Positions 1 through 14,400 of a stretch of DNA of 64,000 bases are shown here, piece by piece (the stretch's first letter is position 1; each line of letters opens with the position of its first letter). The notes below the pieces were generated by a model. The model was not told the origin of the DNA, ran no database searches, and saw nothing but the letters and a program-made list of their open reading frames with translations. This DNA comes from Mytilus galloprovincialis (lineage: Eukaryota; Mollusca; Bivalvia; Mytilida; Mytilidae), in contig NC_134850.1 of assembly GCF_965363235.1 (NCBI RefSeq), positions 38,436,602 through 38,500,601 on the forward strand. Direction: 5' to 3'. A program made the position numbers and the translations under genes.

Positions 1-164
1 GTCAGATGACTTGTTTAAGTTGGACATGTACACCTTACAATCATTCCATATACCATATAATGAAATACATGTATATATGACCTATTCCTTATAGTATCCG
101 ATAAATGGACTTGACCATGAAAACTTTTGTACTTTTTTCATGTAAAACAAAATAATATATACAA

Positions 165-170
165 TTTATT
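165..170 (-). terminator. Candidate poly(A) signal of the zinc-finger gene
   Basis: TTTATT on the plus strand gives AATAAA on the minus strand about 170 bases past the stop, in an AT-rich 3' UTR. Other weaker AT-rich hexamers are nearby. Confidence 0.4.
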
Positions 171-341
171 CATAATTAAATTTATACATATAAAAAAACA
201 AGCATGAATATAACTTTGTAAAAATATACATTAAACAGTTAACAGTAATAAACAGTATTGTTCAAGATGTTTTAAAATCAAACAAAAAACTTTGTCCTTG
301 CCAAGCTTTAAAATTAAATGTTAACCTTGTTCATGACTTGC

Positions 342-2467
342 TCACTGAGAACCAGATAAAATAAAGTTGACAGCATCTTCAGCTGTTACACTGTCTGTCT
401 GTACGTTATCGGGTATTGGTTGATTTGGTACTGCTGTGTCATGTCCCATCAGTACATGTTGCTCGGCCAGAGCGAAGTCACTAAATGCTGCGTTACATTC
501 ACTACACATGTAGACAGCTACATCTGTAGATTGTTCCTGTGCTGCAGGTTCAACTTGGTCATGTGACTCCGCTTCTACTTGACCTTCAAGCTGGTGAACT
601 TCAGATGGCATTTCTTCTATTGGCTGATTATAAACTGTAGATTCCATGACAACTGTCTGAGTTGGTATATGATTCTGTTCATTCACCTTATCAATATCTA
701 TTTTCATACCACCTGGCAAAAGTGTATAGCTATTCATGTTGGATATTTTTGATGGAGAAGAAAATATAACAACTTTGTCTGGTCCCAATTGGACCCTCAA
801 TCCTTTACATTTAGGCTTATGATTTTTTAAAGTTGTACTTGTTGTAAATACCTTTTTGCATCCATCACACTCGTGTTCACCTATACCAGTGTGTGTGGTC
901 ATGTGCTCTTTCAGCAGCCTTTCCAGTTTAAACTTCTTATCACAAAGCCTACATTCGTGTGGATATTCTGAAGAGTGGCAAAACACCTTATGTTTTGCAA
1001 CAGCGCCTGTATATGCAAATGACTTTCCGCAAATGTCACATAAATATGGTTTATCTCCCGTGTGTTTGTTCAGATGTTGTAAGAGATTCGCCCTGCTATT
1101 TACTTTTAATCCACAGAAGTTGCAGACATATCGATATGTTCTATCTTCTTTGTTCAAGTGAGTTTGCTCATGTGATACCATATTTCCTCTCTTTCTAAAT
1201 CTTTGCCCACAAACTGAACATGCATGTTTCTTTTCACCCACGTGCACTTCCATGTGTAACTTAAGATATCTACTATTAGCAAAAAGTCTGCCGCAGATGT
1301 AACATTTGACCTCGTTCGTTCTTTGATGTACATTTTCAATATGCTGTTTGAGAAAAACTGGACCTCGGAAATACTTGCCGCATGTTGGACAGGCGTTTGC
1401 TTCTTTGAAGTGATTTGATTTAACGTGGCTTTCCAGGTCAGGACGATCTTCTCCTACATACTCACAATGTCTACAAGCATGCTTTTTACGATTTGGATTT
1501 GTATGCTTAGTGTCAACGTGAGTTTGTAACATGTGCATATTCTGATAAACCTTTCCACAATACTCACAATTATATTCTTCTGCTTCCAAAAATGGACCAT
1601 GCTTTGAGTCCAGATGAATTTTCAGATATCTTTCTTGATCAAAATGTCTCTCACAAACATCACACCTATAAGCAGATAAAGGATGTTCTCTGGAAAGATG
1701 TTCAGAGCAATCTGTAAATGTATCGCATACAAATTCACATTTTGAACACCGGTATAATCTATCTTGAGCTGTGAAACATTTCCTGTTGTTTTTTCTATTA
1801 GATATAATATCAATGTTAATCTTGGGAATGAATGCACTAGTGCTTAGCTTATATTTTTGGACTTGATACTGCAGACAACCTGAGGTGACTGGATTTCCTT
1901 TGGAGTCTGTAAAATCGACATTCTGACTGGTCTTAATCCCTTGATGATTATCTGTTAGAAATTCTTCAGTATCAGAAATCTCTGGATCTTCCATTGGAAA
2001 TTGAAGCCTTCCTTTCGGAACTGATTCTACTGCTGCAATTTTTTGTTTGATCTTTGCTGCTATTCCCTTTGGAAGTTTCACATTTACTCTTTCATTCTTT
2101 TCATTTATCAATACAATTTCCTCTTCCTCGGTAGAATTTTTATCTGCCGATTTAGCACCTACAGCTGGTGTTACGTTTCCTGGAGATTCTTTTTCACTCA
2201 TGACTTCACGTTTCCCTGAGGCAGCTAACTTAGCAAAGTCAACCCTCACTCCTCTCGTAGAGTATCTTCTCCCTGGAGTGACAAGGGTGTCTAGCAGTGA
2301 TGGTTTTTCAGGACTGAAATCAGGATCTATGGGTTCTTCTTTGATCATTTTAGCCAAGGGTAGATCTGATTGGTTCAATTCTAACCTTCTTTTCTTTCCC
2401 TGTCTAGTTTCACGAGTACTTCCTACACTTTTCGGAGATTCTTCCATGCCATTATCAAAATTGGAAT
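342..2467 (-). CDS. Last exon: twelve C2H2 zinc fingers
   Basis: The open frame continues upstream to 2570, but a pyrimidine-rich acceptor places the exon border at 2467. Its first two bases complete a split codon left by the exon at 4060-4144. Eleven fingers are nearly contiguous, and a twelfth sits alone near the C-terminus after a spacer with acidic and glutamine residues. They fit C-x2-C-x12-H-x3-5-H, with TGEKP-like linkers weak or absent between most and one clear HTGDKPY linker between fingers 8 and 9. Finger 11 ends in a C2HC-like Lys-Cys. The region before the fingers has the SUMO-type IKEEPIDPD motif and acidic stretches. The stop is at 342-344. Confidence 0.9.
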
Positions 2468-5400
2468 CTGAAAATAAAGAATGGAAGAATGCTTGATTAA
2501 ACTTGTCAATAAAATATTTTGTATTTATACATAAATATACAATGTTAAAATGTACAAGATTTAGAAACAAAACAAAATTTGAGCAGAGTTCAAATCAAAC
2601 TGGATGTGAAAGATGTTTCATTTGAACAAAAAATAAATATAAAATGTCTAACTGAAAAACCTAATTTAAAGTTGACTTGAGGCAGTACATAACACTACTG
2701 GGAGATAACTCTAAAAATCAGCTGAACTATTTAATCATGTTCTATTTTTAAAGAAAATATTAAGCTTCTCAATGAACAAATTAGTCTTTGTCAAACTGCT
2801 GAATATTCGTTGCAATTTTTCTAATAGAGTTTGTGGTTCACGTTAATTGAAACTTGTATATTTTTATGAAAGGGTCAAAGTAATATTTTGTCAAAATTTT
2901 ACAAAAACTAAACAAGCCAATTAATTTCAGTCAAGGTGTCACCTTAAGGTGGTACCTAACACAACAGGGAGATAACTCTATAAAATCAGCTAAACGTTTA
3001 ATTACCTTGCATTATTAAGGGAATATTAAGCTTCTCAATGGTCAAAATAAGTGTTTGTCAAACTGCTATATAACCAGTGTAATTTTTCTGATAAAACGGT
3101 TGGTTCAAATTTTTTGAAATTTTTATATTTTTGTCAAAGGGTCAAAGTAAATACTTTATCAATTTTATGAAAATTAAACGAGCCAAATTAATTTTAGTGA
3201 AGGTGTTGAGTACCACCTTAATGTTATTTCTCAATAATTACATTAGATGTATGTTTCATTATAATGCTTTATTCTGATTGGCTAACTGCACATCACATGT
3301 TATTCCTTAAGCAATTGCATCAGTCAATAAAACTTATCATTCACGATAACACGTGGTCCCACAATAAAGTGCACAGGTGAATTGAATAAAAAAAATATAA
3401 AATTCGTGTTTTCATGAAAAATCTTTTTCGAATTTCATGGTCAAATGAGAACAAAGATCAGTAAGACAAACTGTTCTGTTTAAACTTCAAGTTTGAACAC
3501 ACAAAAACTAGTATGATACAAGGGGACATAATCATTATGACCATGCTGTAAAATATCAGAAAACTGTAAAACAAGTAAGCATTCTCAAATACTTTGACAT
3601 TACATCAATGAAAAGTTTCTTTTGGTTTTACCCAACCAAATTATGTATGTGCCAGTACCAAATCAGGAGTTTGTAATTCAGTAGTTGTCATTTGTTGCAG
3701 TGTTCCATATTTGTTTTTCGTTCATTATTTTGTACATAAATTCAGTTGTTAGTTTTCTCGTTTCAATTGTTTTACATTTGTCAATTCAAGCATTTTATAG
3801 CTGACTATGCAGTATATCAGAGGCCTTTATGTGACTTATAGTTATTAATTTCGGTGTCATTTGGTCTCTTGTGAATAGTTCTCAGTAGCAATCATACCAA
3901 ATCTTCTTTTTGATATTGTCTCAAAAATTCACTTTTTGTGGTAATAAATTAACATTGAATGAGAGAAATTTTACAGAGGAAATATAAATTTAGAGGCAAT
4001 GTAAGGGAAATATAAAGAAGACACTAGAAGAAACAAAAAAAATTCTACACAATATTTACCCTCTAGTCCAAAACTATCATCCTCATTTTCTATTGTCATG
4101 TCAGCTTTTGTACATGTTCTTTCATTGTCCTTCATTCCAAGTCTCTAAAAAAATATATACATCTTACAGTAACAAATATAAGCTTTCTAATATGTTTACT
4201 TATCATTTTATCTCTCAAAATATAGCGGGAAAATATCTATCTTATGTTTTATTATAGAAAAGTAATGTACCTATTGACAAGTGATATTTTACTTTCTGTG
4301 ATATTAGATTCAAGAAGAATGTTATTATCTGAAAATTAATAAACATAATAATATTAATCATAAATTTGAAGGTATAGATCTTTTTTTTTCAAGTTAAAAT
4401 CCCAATTCACAGATATGTCTGTTGCATTCAAAAAAGATTGAAATAATGAGTTCTAACCCCTCGTGGGGTTATTCCAATTTGACTACAGAAATTCTATTTA
4501 TAGTCTCCTACACATAGATTGAAGGTGTGCTCTATTTATACATAACACATTAAATGTTTTTAAAATAGTCCAGTCTAAAAAAAAATCTGGTAGGTATTTG
4601 AATTTTTATCAGCATTCAAAATTATTATTTATCAGAGGGTTTATTTTTATACTCTATAAAATTACTAACTGTATGGTGTATATATGACATTTCTTTTATC
4701 ATGTTTTTAACTTCTTATAACACAATATTTCTTTTCTCAGGCAAAAAAAAATATAACATGTGTTTCTGCTAAACCTACCTACCCTAACACTGTTTATGCC
4801 AATTTAGAACAAGCACTGATAAAGTCAGACTGATTCCCTGGTAGTAACCAGCTAAAAAATCTTTGTACGATAAAATGATATTGCTTACCTATCCTATTTT
4901 TTACACGTTAGCGGAAACACAAGTATTATTTTTCTTTGCTTCATAGTTCATTATCCCAAACTCCATTTAACAGTACCCATGTCCATCCTTTCAAGTGAAT
5001 AAAATATCATAAGTAAAAACTAACCTTTTTTATCATGAGCATTGCATTTGTTACAGCTTCCATATCTCCAACAAAACTATGAACAGGGGAGACAATTCCA
5101 GGTGCAACCATGTATGACACATTTGTCAGCTCAGAAACCTCTTCAAACACTTTATCTTCTAGACCCTTAGCTCTGACGGCTGACAATAACTCATCTGATA
5201 TCTCTGCTGTAATGTTACTGAATATCTGGAAGGAAAATATTACATCTTTGACATTAAGATATTTCACATTTACCCTTGTACATCAGCAATAGAAAAGTTT
5301 TTATTTTTAAAGAGGAAACTTTGTGTTCTATAAGAAAGGTTTAAGACTTATGTTGGTAAAACATTGTTTAGCATCCTTTTCTGCCTTTTTTTCAGAAATT

Positions 5401-8400
5401 AGTAGGGTAGAAGTATTTACTTTATTGAACAATTTAATGAAAGATGATTTTGAGACAATGTATAGATATTCTACATGTGCCAGGAATAACAAGCTGACAT
5501 GAATTAAATTGGATCTTCAAAAAATCTCTCTATCCAATAGGTTGAGGTGCACAAAAAATATTTCTTTTGACTACAGTCTGGCAGCAGATATCAGTCAATA
5601 ACGTGTACCTTGAAACCCTTTGGATCCACCTCTTTCAGTTCTTTTTGAGGAGATGTTGTTTCCGAGTCATCCATTCCATCATCTGTAAATACAAAGTTTC
5701 AATATTAATGGACATACACTGATATTTCATATATCTAACTACTGGGTTGAAATTATTGCTGGCAGATCATTTTAATACTTACAAGTTTGTACAGAAGGAG
5801 AAAGGGTATTATTTTAATTTGATCACAAAATATTAGAGCAAATTCTATGGGTTTAAAGGTGGGTACAGAACACCATTGAAAAGTTATCATTATAAAATCA
5901 GCTAAATGTTTCAAGGACATACTATTATTGTAAAGAGAAATTACTGTTTATCAAACTGCTGTTTTTCCATATTTTTATTTTCTTTTGTCAAACATGCAAG
6001 TAAATATTTTGTTGAATGTAATGATAATTGAACAAGCAAAATCTATTGTAGTCAAAATGTTAGGTACTCCCTTAAACAAATAGCTGGATAAATGCTGCTG
6101 TATGCATTATTGATCAATTGTGAAATTTTTATCTTGTATTTTTAGTAGCTGCTGTACAACCCTTTTTACAATATTTGTACTAACCATTATCATCCATATC
6201 TTCTGTAGCAACAAACAAGGAATCTTCAATTTCTTCATCAATTGTTGCATCCACTTCTTCAAGTTTTAAACTCAGTTTGGAAGAACCATCATCTACTGGT
6301 ATGTTTAAGGGAAGTCTAAGAAGAAAATTGCAATTTGTATCAAGTTTACTGCACTTCCTAAATTAGGTTCATTATTTTTCTTGGAGTACAATTTTTTTGC
6401 GGATTTTCAATGAATCACAATCTTTTAATTACTTGTATGCATGAATCATATGCAAACTTAAGCAAAACCATGAAAAAAAAATTATCCATGAAAATTCAAA
6501 TTTCAATTAATTCACAAAAATTGATAACAAAGAAAATAAGAGAAATCAACAGTAGAAAATCACTAAGCAAATAATTAATTAACATTGTATGAAAATGTTT
6601 GTTTCTATGTTTACAATTATTTTGCATTGACATATAAGCAAAGCTTGAAATTATTTAGGACTCAAAAACCTCTAATAAGGCCTAAAATAAAATTTCATTT
6701 GTTTGGCATTGCCGCCCGACCCACTGAAAAACTTGCCGCCCAAATAATTTTATTTGCGTTTCAGAAATTTATTTTTTTTTATTTAAAAAAAAAATCGAAA
6801 TTGTGCCGGAATTTGATCGTATCCGCCGAGTTTGTTCCTGGCTTTACTTATTTCAAATCACGATCTTCAAAGCGCTTGTCTTACACTGTATTGGGAGCAA
6901 ACATTTAAATGACATGGAATAGAAAAAGTCTGCCAAAAGTAATGTCAAAGAGGCCGACAGGAGAAAGCATCTCCCTATGCTGCAATGCATTGGTTAAGGG
7001 AGATGGATTTAATCAAAAATCAAATTTTCAGCTATTCTTTGAAAGAAACGTTCTGAGACACTTTTCTGTTTCAGATGATGTCTGCTCGACTTTGTCGCTT
7101 CATGAGATAGAAGTTTTTCACCGGGACATCACAGAACAAATATGCGTGGCTCTTAAATTTGTTGAATATGCGTGGCTCTTACATTTGTTGAACTTATTAA
7201 ATATTTGAAATTTATCATTGACAAATTTTCCCTTGAATCAGAGAACAATGTATCTACTATAGTCAGAACCACAATGATGCATTCAAGATAATTATGGCTG
7301 TAATCACCAAATCTTAAAGACCAAAATGGTCCCAGATTTACAGGTTATAGTAGTTTTGTACCAGTAGATGCTAGCCTGGTACAAAACATACATATTTTAA
7401 AGACTAGCATCTTGTGTCAATTGAAGTACTTCCCCCCTTTTCTTCTTAACATGAATAAGATAATTCTTTAAACATAAAAGATACTGACAGAAACATATTT
7501 ATAAACGTATCTTGTGTACTAGTGATGAATAAAATCCCCTCCTTTTCCACAATTCTAAGGGCTCATTAATTTATCTGTATTCATGTAATGCATGTCCAGA
7601 TTTCTGTTAATCAAACGCATTACAACCCATAATTTATTTATCTGCAAAAATTGTCTGTCCTGCTGCATATTTCCATTTTGAATTTATCATACGTTTTAAA
7701 CCTAGCCCTGATAAACCTTGCACTTAAGTATATTAGTATAAACACCATGTCTATTTGTGCCAACCTTTCAAATTTTTAATATTTTGCTATTCTTATTTGG
7801 TACAGATCCTTTATCCTCAAAACTTATCAGGGACAGTAGGCGTGTTTGTATGGTAGTTTGTCAAACCTTACATGTATGATTTCTAGCCTCTAGGTATTGG
7901 TTTGAGCCCTAGTTGGGCAGTTGCAAAATTAAGGTTTGATTTTCATGTCATATGTGGTAAGGTTAGTCAGTTTCCTACCGCAGGTTGGCGTTTTCCTTCA
8001 AGTACTACGGTTTAGTACGCCATTAAAACTGACTGCCATGAAATTACCCATATGGTGTAGATGTGATGTTTATAAAACCAAGGCAAACAATCAAAGTTTT
8101 AAATCTTTGTCCATTTGTACAAGGAGCCGTAGTGGTTGAGCCATTAAACTTATGGTAATTTTACCAAACTGTGACCACAACTTCAAGATGTGACATCAGG
8201 CCTCTGTTCAATGTGCAGTCCCACAATAAACGTTCAATTTTCATGTCATACATCTTATATGGTTAATTTGTCAGTTTCCTGCCTCAGGTCTGTGTTTTTT
8301 CTGGGTACTTTGATTTACTCTGCCAATAAAACTGACTTTCTTGCATGAAATTATCCATATGATATAGAATGTGACATTGACGGTTGACCCCTTTCAAAGA

Positions 8401-11400
8401 ATACACCAGCATGTACACACAACAATGCTGCAATGCTTTAGACAACATTGGTCTAGATACTTCATGATTTACATGTATAAAGCTTTTAAATGTAAAAAAA
8501 AAAAAAAAATTCCCTACCTACCTACCCACCTGCTGATAGTGTGGGTCGGCAATGCCAAACAAACAATTTTTTAGGGGTGGCCTAATCTATGAAAATATTT
8601 AATACATGCAGGATTAAGATTGAGTATGTTTGTTCATTTCAAGTCTGTATGAAGGCAAATCTATATTTTTTGTATGGAAAATTTAGTTGTTGGCATGGTC
8701 TGTTTAATATCTTTGTTATAGGTTTTATAAGTATTTAATTTCTTCAACCAATTGCAGAATAAAACAGAAATTTAACAATTGAATTGTGTATATTGGAGAT
8801 TCAAAGATTTTTTATAACAAATAAACGTAATTACATTTGTTTTCAACAAGCAGGTATGCATAAAGTAGAGGGCTATAAAAGATTCCTTGAACAACTCATA
8901 TTAAAAACTATATCTTTAAATATGATCTTACTTTGCGACAGGCATCCCTTCTCCTTGACAGATTTCTAAATGGTGCATAAAGGCATTTCTCCGTCTACGA
9001 TTGCCACCACATATTGGACAATGAAAATGTGGGACGATCCTTGTGATACTTTTATTCATATCCTTTAACTGACAATCTAGGTAACAAGGCAGTATAAAAT
9101 ATCCTGAAATTACAACAACAACAAAATAATAATTTAATAAAACAGTGATTAATGATTTGTGCAACAAAGTACAAATACTTATCATCATCTTATTGTGACA
9201 AAGTTTGTTAATAGGGTATGCCTTGTGCTATAATCTATGGAACTTTTTTTATCTTCTTAAAAACTGTTTCTGCCCATTATATCATTGCACTTTTTCAAGT
9301 TCACCTGCATTACTCATATAAACTTTAACAGTGTTTGGTGGTAATAAGCATTGCATATGAGTTTTTCAAGGGTAAAACTTTCATGCCCCTTCTGTCTAGT
9401 AAGTGTGTGTACATTATTTAGCTGGTTTGATATGCATGAAATATATCATATTTAAATGAATGTATATTTGTACTGTATCACACAAACAGTACAATTTAGC
9501 TTCCCTTTTGATTGTTCAAGTGTAGTTGATATTGATAATCTTTAATACCTTTATAAGGAATCCTTCTACTCCAGTGGGAATGGTTATGGATTTTAATTTT
9601 CTTCAGGAAGCATGGTTTAATCCTGTCTATTGTACAAAGAGCACAATGTATCCTCTTCCCTTTACAGCAGGAGTCATCCTGGCATTTATCAAGAGGCAGA
9701 TCTTGAAGGCTTCTTACTATTGAAACATGTCCCTGGAATATAATACTTGTATCTAAGACTTAACTCATAATAAATTTCATTGAAAATGAAGACTATGTAC
9801 TTGGGATTTACATGGATTAATAATCTCATAAATTAGACATCATTTTATAGCTATCCATTATGGGTTTTGATCATTGTTGAAGAATGACCTATAGCTGCTA
9901 ACCCCTATATCAAATCGTCTCTGATAGAGAATTTTATCATTGGAAGTCCTACCACATCTTCTTATTTTAATATATAAAGTTATAAATTTCTAAAAAGAAC
10001 TGTTATATTACACTTTATATACTTAAAGATTAGTTTTAATTATAATTACATCAAAATAAAGTCTTTGCTTTAAATAAACATTCTGTTTGACCTCACATGT
10101 CTTTATATTTAAAGGTCAATAAACTTTCATTTGTGACCAATTTCAATATGGTTTATATGGAATAGCTATTGTAAAATATTCCATATCCTTGCTTTAATTG
10201 AACCAATACCTTCATTTCTGTATTTTCACTGACAGGTAATAAATCTTTATTAGTTTTATAGGCTTTGTCTATTGCATCATCAGATGGCCCGTATCTGATA
10301 GTCTCGTCCTTCTGGGCGGACTCCTCACACCTCCACAAATGGAAAATCAATGATTTTCTATCAGGATGTAGACTTTCACAGATCGGGCAATGAAAATGAG
10401 GGGAAGTAACTTCAGTTCCACATTTCTTTTTACAAAGCTGAACAGCATATCCTGAAATAGAAAATACATTCAAATAGATTTAATAGATTAACAACATGAT
10501 ACAACTGCAGGAAGAACTTCAATTAAGCTGATTTTTTTTATGTAGACAAACATAATTAAATTTCAGGTGTAATTGTTTAGTATTGGTATTTACTATTTTT
10601 TAATCAATCAATTAAAACTTTCTTCTTGAAACGTCTGTCTTTTTTAAATTTAAATTTTGTTTCTTTTATCTAGCCTATCAGAAAAGCTTTTCTCTTTGAA
10701 GAATTTTTTTTGCCTTTAGCTCCTACTACATTTGTTCTAGCCAACTTCATGATTTGTTTTTGCAAATGTTTGCCTTTGTGAATGTTTGCATGTAAAATTA
10801 ATAATCCTAGTTTGACATTTTCAACCACAATTTTCAAAAGTCAGGAAAATAAATCCCTCATAAAATTAACTCTGTTTGCTATATTTTAGATTCCTTTTTA
10901 AACTCTCTTTCATCTTTCTTCTATCAGGTACATTTTTTATGATGGCTAAAGCAACACATATCAACCAGTTTAACCACCAATAACCTCTAGAAAAATATTT
11001 GTACCCCTTTAAATAATTTTCAATGCAAATATGTAAACATATAGCCATATAACTTTATAACATTGTTAACTTACCACTGGCTATTATAGACGAAGGATGT
11101 TTAGTGTCTGGGATTCTAATGACCGTTGGAGGTTTACCCTGAAAAATACAAATATTCATGATCATGTACATGAATAAACAAATAGATTTACAGATATATG
11201 GGTTTATGGTGACTATAAAACATTTATATCTGAATGAAGAACACAAAAATAACATATATACCTATATAGATATATATAGCAAGATGTGGTATGAGTACCA
11301 ATGAGATAACTCTCCATCAAAGTCATAATTTGTAAAAGTAATCCTATGTACATTTATATTATCTACATTTGAAGAACTTTTCAGGCGTAATGTTCATCAG

Positions 11401-14400
11401 GAAGCTCATAAAAATTTGAAGAGTTAGAAATGTATAAATACAAAATGTAAAGTGAAAATAAAACCTGTTAAAATCTTAAATTACTTATGGAATTTTAAAA
11501 GTACTAAAGATTAAGACATGTTGTTATTTATTTGTTTAAATACTGTGTAATTTTTTTTTCAATCTAATGTGTGTATAATTAGAGTTTTAAGTACTTACCG
11601 CCTTGCGAGCATGAGAAAACAGATGGCGGAAGAATGCCCCCTTTTTTAGGACAGTTACATTTTTACATAACGGACAATGGTAATGTGTATCTGTTCTTGA
11701 TCCACAGTTCAAAGAGCACTTTAATATCAACATATCTGAAAAAGAAAAAAGTTTAATAAATATTATGAAAAAAGTAAAAACACAAAAATACTGAACTCCG
11801 AGGAAAATTTAAAAAGGAAAATCCAAAATCATAAGGCAAAATCAAAAGTCCAAACACATCAAACGAATGGATAACAACTGTCATATTCCTGACTTGGTAC
11901 AGGCATTTTCTAATGTAGAAAATGGTGGATTGAACCTGGTTTTATAGCTAGCTAAACCTCTCACTTGTATGACAGTCGCATCAAAAACATACATTTAGGA
12001 TTAAAACAATAACTAATGATTGCAAGTTTTATATATAGTGCACTCAGGACACATTTATGCAGCCTTAGTAAGAAAACTGATTGTGGTTGACACGAAATAA
12101 CAAACATGCAAGATCCAGTTGTTCAAAATCCAATATCCTAAGGGAGCTTATCAGGTAGCAACTACCTCATTTTACATATGATACTGTACATTTCAATTCC
12201 ATATTGTAATGTTCAGACATATGAAAGATATATCTGTATCTAATAAATAAATTTAATTGAAACTGAATATATGTATTAACACACACACACACACACATAT
12301 ATAAAATGAAAGCATGTTCTCAAATTAATAACATTAATTTTTGTGGATTACATTTGCCTATTACTGTGGATACATTTATTTTGGTGACACCAATTTTGTG
12401 CATTTAGGAAGACTTAGATTTTTGTGGATATTTAAAAAATTTGTGGTTTTATCGTGGACGGCATACATGTAAAGCCTATAGAAAATTTTTTGTCCAGACA
12501 AATTTAATTTGACAGGAATACATGTATATGACTGTTTTGGAAGCCATTGGCTGTACAATTATTTTCTACCAATTCCCTCACCTTCATACTGAACTGCATG
12601 AACAAAATGGTTGAGTTCCAGGTGATCTCTGATCTTGGTTGTTTTAGATGGCTTATAATGACTAGGAACACAGAATGGACAGTGAACAGCATTACAACCA
12701 CAATCTGCATCTTTACATCTAGTCAATGTGATAGCATCACCAAGGGAGATAACTGAGGTAAAATTACCAACATCAGATGAGTTACTTCCCTTATCATCCC
12801 CATCATTTTCAGAATCATTACTATTCTGGCTAGTGGTGCTACTTTTCTTTGCCTTCTCTGCATCTGTTATCTTTGGCTTTTTGGTATATCTTCTTTTAGG
12901 TGCCATAACTCTTTTGCCTTTCTCTGAACTTTGTTGTAAGTCAAGGCCTTCAATGAAAGTTCTTTTATCACCATCATTTTTTGTCTGTGTTTGTTTTGCA
13001 TCAGAATTTTTTGGTGTACTTGTACTTGGTTCAGTGCTTTTTGGATTCAAATTCAAACCCTTCCCTTTGTAGTTGAGGAGTGAAACTAAGCGTTTCCCTG
13101 GTGATGGAGATGATCCATTTGTTGGTGTTGCAGGAAGACTTCCTTTTTCTGAATCAATTTCTGGATTGTCATCTTCTTCTTTATTAATATCAGTTCTGTT
13201 CTGCTGTAAAAAAAGAATGCAAAATTTTACAAATTTCATATATAAAATCACAATTTGCCATTTTTTTGTTATAAACTGGTTACATTTACTGTGTCATAAA
13301 TTTGAATTCTCACCAGTCTGGCTTCTTCATTTCTACACTTGTAACTAAGACTCCATGCAAACATGTTTTATACAATTTCAGACATGCAACATAGTAATTT
13401 TTACTACCATAAAATAAATATAGGATTGGACATAGGATTGTCACAAAATGTTGACACCTATATTTCTACAATAATGTACAATGTAATAAAATATTTTTTT
13501 CAAAAAACTTATTACAATACCGTTTTTTACTATAATATATTGTACTAGCGACATAAATGTGTATATAGGGTTCTGATTGTATATAGGGGATGCTTAATCT
13601 AATAAAAAATTAAATATTACTAAAACAGCAAATAATCAATTGAAATTAATTGACATTTTTTTATATAATTTTTTTTATTTAATGGACTTTAAGTATCTAA
13701 TTTTTTCGACACTTAATCTGTCTTCTTGTTGCTAAATTTATTCTTCTTGACAATAGCAGGCGAATCATGTAGACCATAGCAAATAAAATTGCAGACCATT
13801 TGAAGTGTTGTTGTCAATTTGGAGTATTATTTTTTGATTTAATAGACTATTAGCATTTAATTTTTTTGACACTTAATCTGTCTTCTTGTTGCTAATTTTA
13901 TTCTTCTTGACAATAGCTGATAGACCATTTTAGAATTACATCTTTCATCAGGAAAGTTCATCAATTTTAAGGGTCTTTGTGGTGTATTTAACAGATACAC
14001 GTATACAGAGGGGTTCCCCTGTATCCATGCTCTATTAAAGGAGAGGGTAGGAGGGGTCCTGATCCCGAAATCCTGGGCTTAAAAATACCCTCTCCTGGAG
14101 TCCCAACAAAGGTCCTATCCCCCCTCATTAAAGTTCATCAATCCTCTAAGTGATCTTCAATATGCTAAACTAGAATTTATCATTGTTCTGTAAGTACTTA
14201 ATCACAATTCTCCAATGTCTATTAATGAAAGCTAGTGTGCGGAATACACCTTATCGCTATTTGTCGACCATAAATGGACTTCACAAAAGTTCCCTAAAAA
14301 TGTTCACATTATAATAGATTCAAACATATCTGATGCAACAATGGAAAAGAGATTGTTGACGTTGTATGACATCAAAGTTCAAGAGGAACAGATTTCCAAA

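Larger units (their letters stand above)
6677..8583. mobile_element. 1.9-kb TIR element holding two SINE copies
   Basis: The left end AAGGCCTAAAATAAAATTTC runs into TTTGGCATTGCCGCCCGACC. The right end is its inverted counterpart, GGTCGGCAATGCCAAACAAA then TTTTAGGGGTGGCCT. Ends of this type (AAGGCC...GGCCTT) recur in the short elements at 17.2 and 18.5 kb. No transposase frame is visible, and the short ORFs inside match nothing I know. A target duplication could not be fixed. It sits in the intron between zinc-finger exons 7 and 8. Confidence 0.55.

Noticed and set aside
2047-2496. 149-codon plus-strand frame over the last exon of the zinc-finger gene
   Set aside because: It is the mirror of a real coding exon, Ser/Phe-rich as expected for the complement of a Lys/Glu-rich region.
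6585-7208. Two adjacent plus-strand frames of about 100 codons each
   Set aside because: They straddle the left end of a TIR element and have no domain; considered chance frames.
9526-9723. 65-codon plus-strand frame
   Set aside because: It is antisense to zinc-finger exon 6, whose minus-strand reading has clear Cys/His modules and splice sites.
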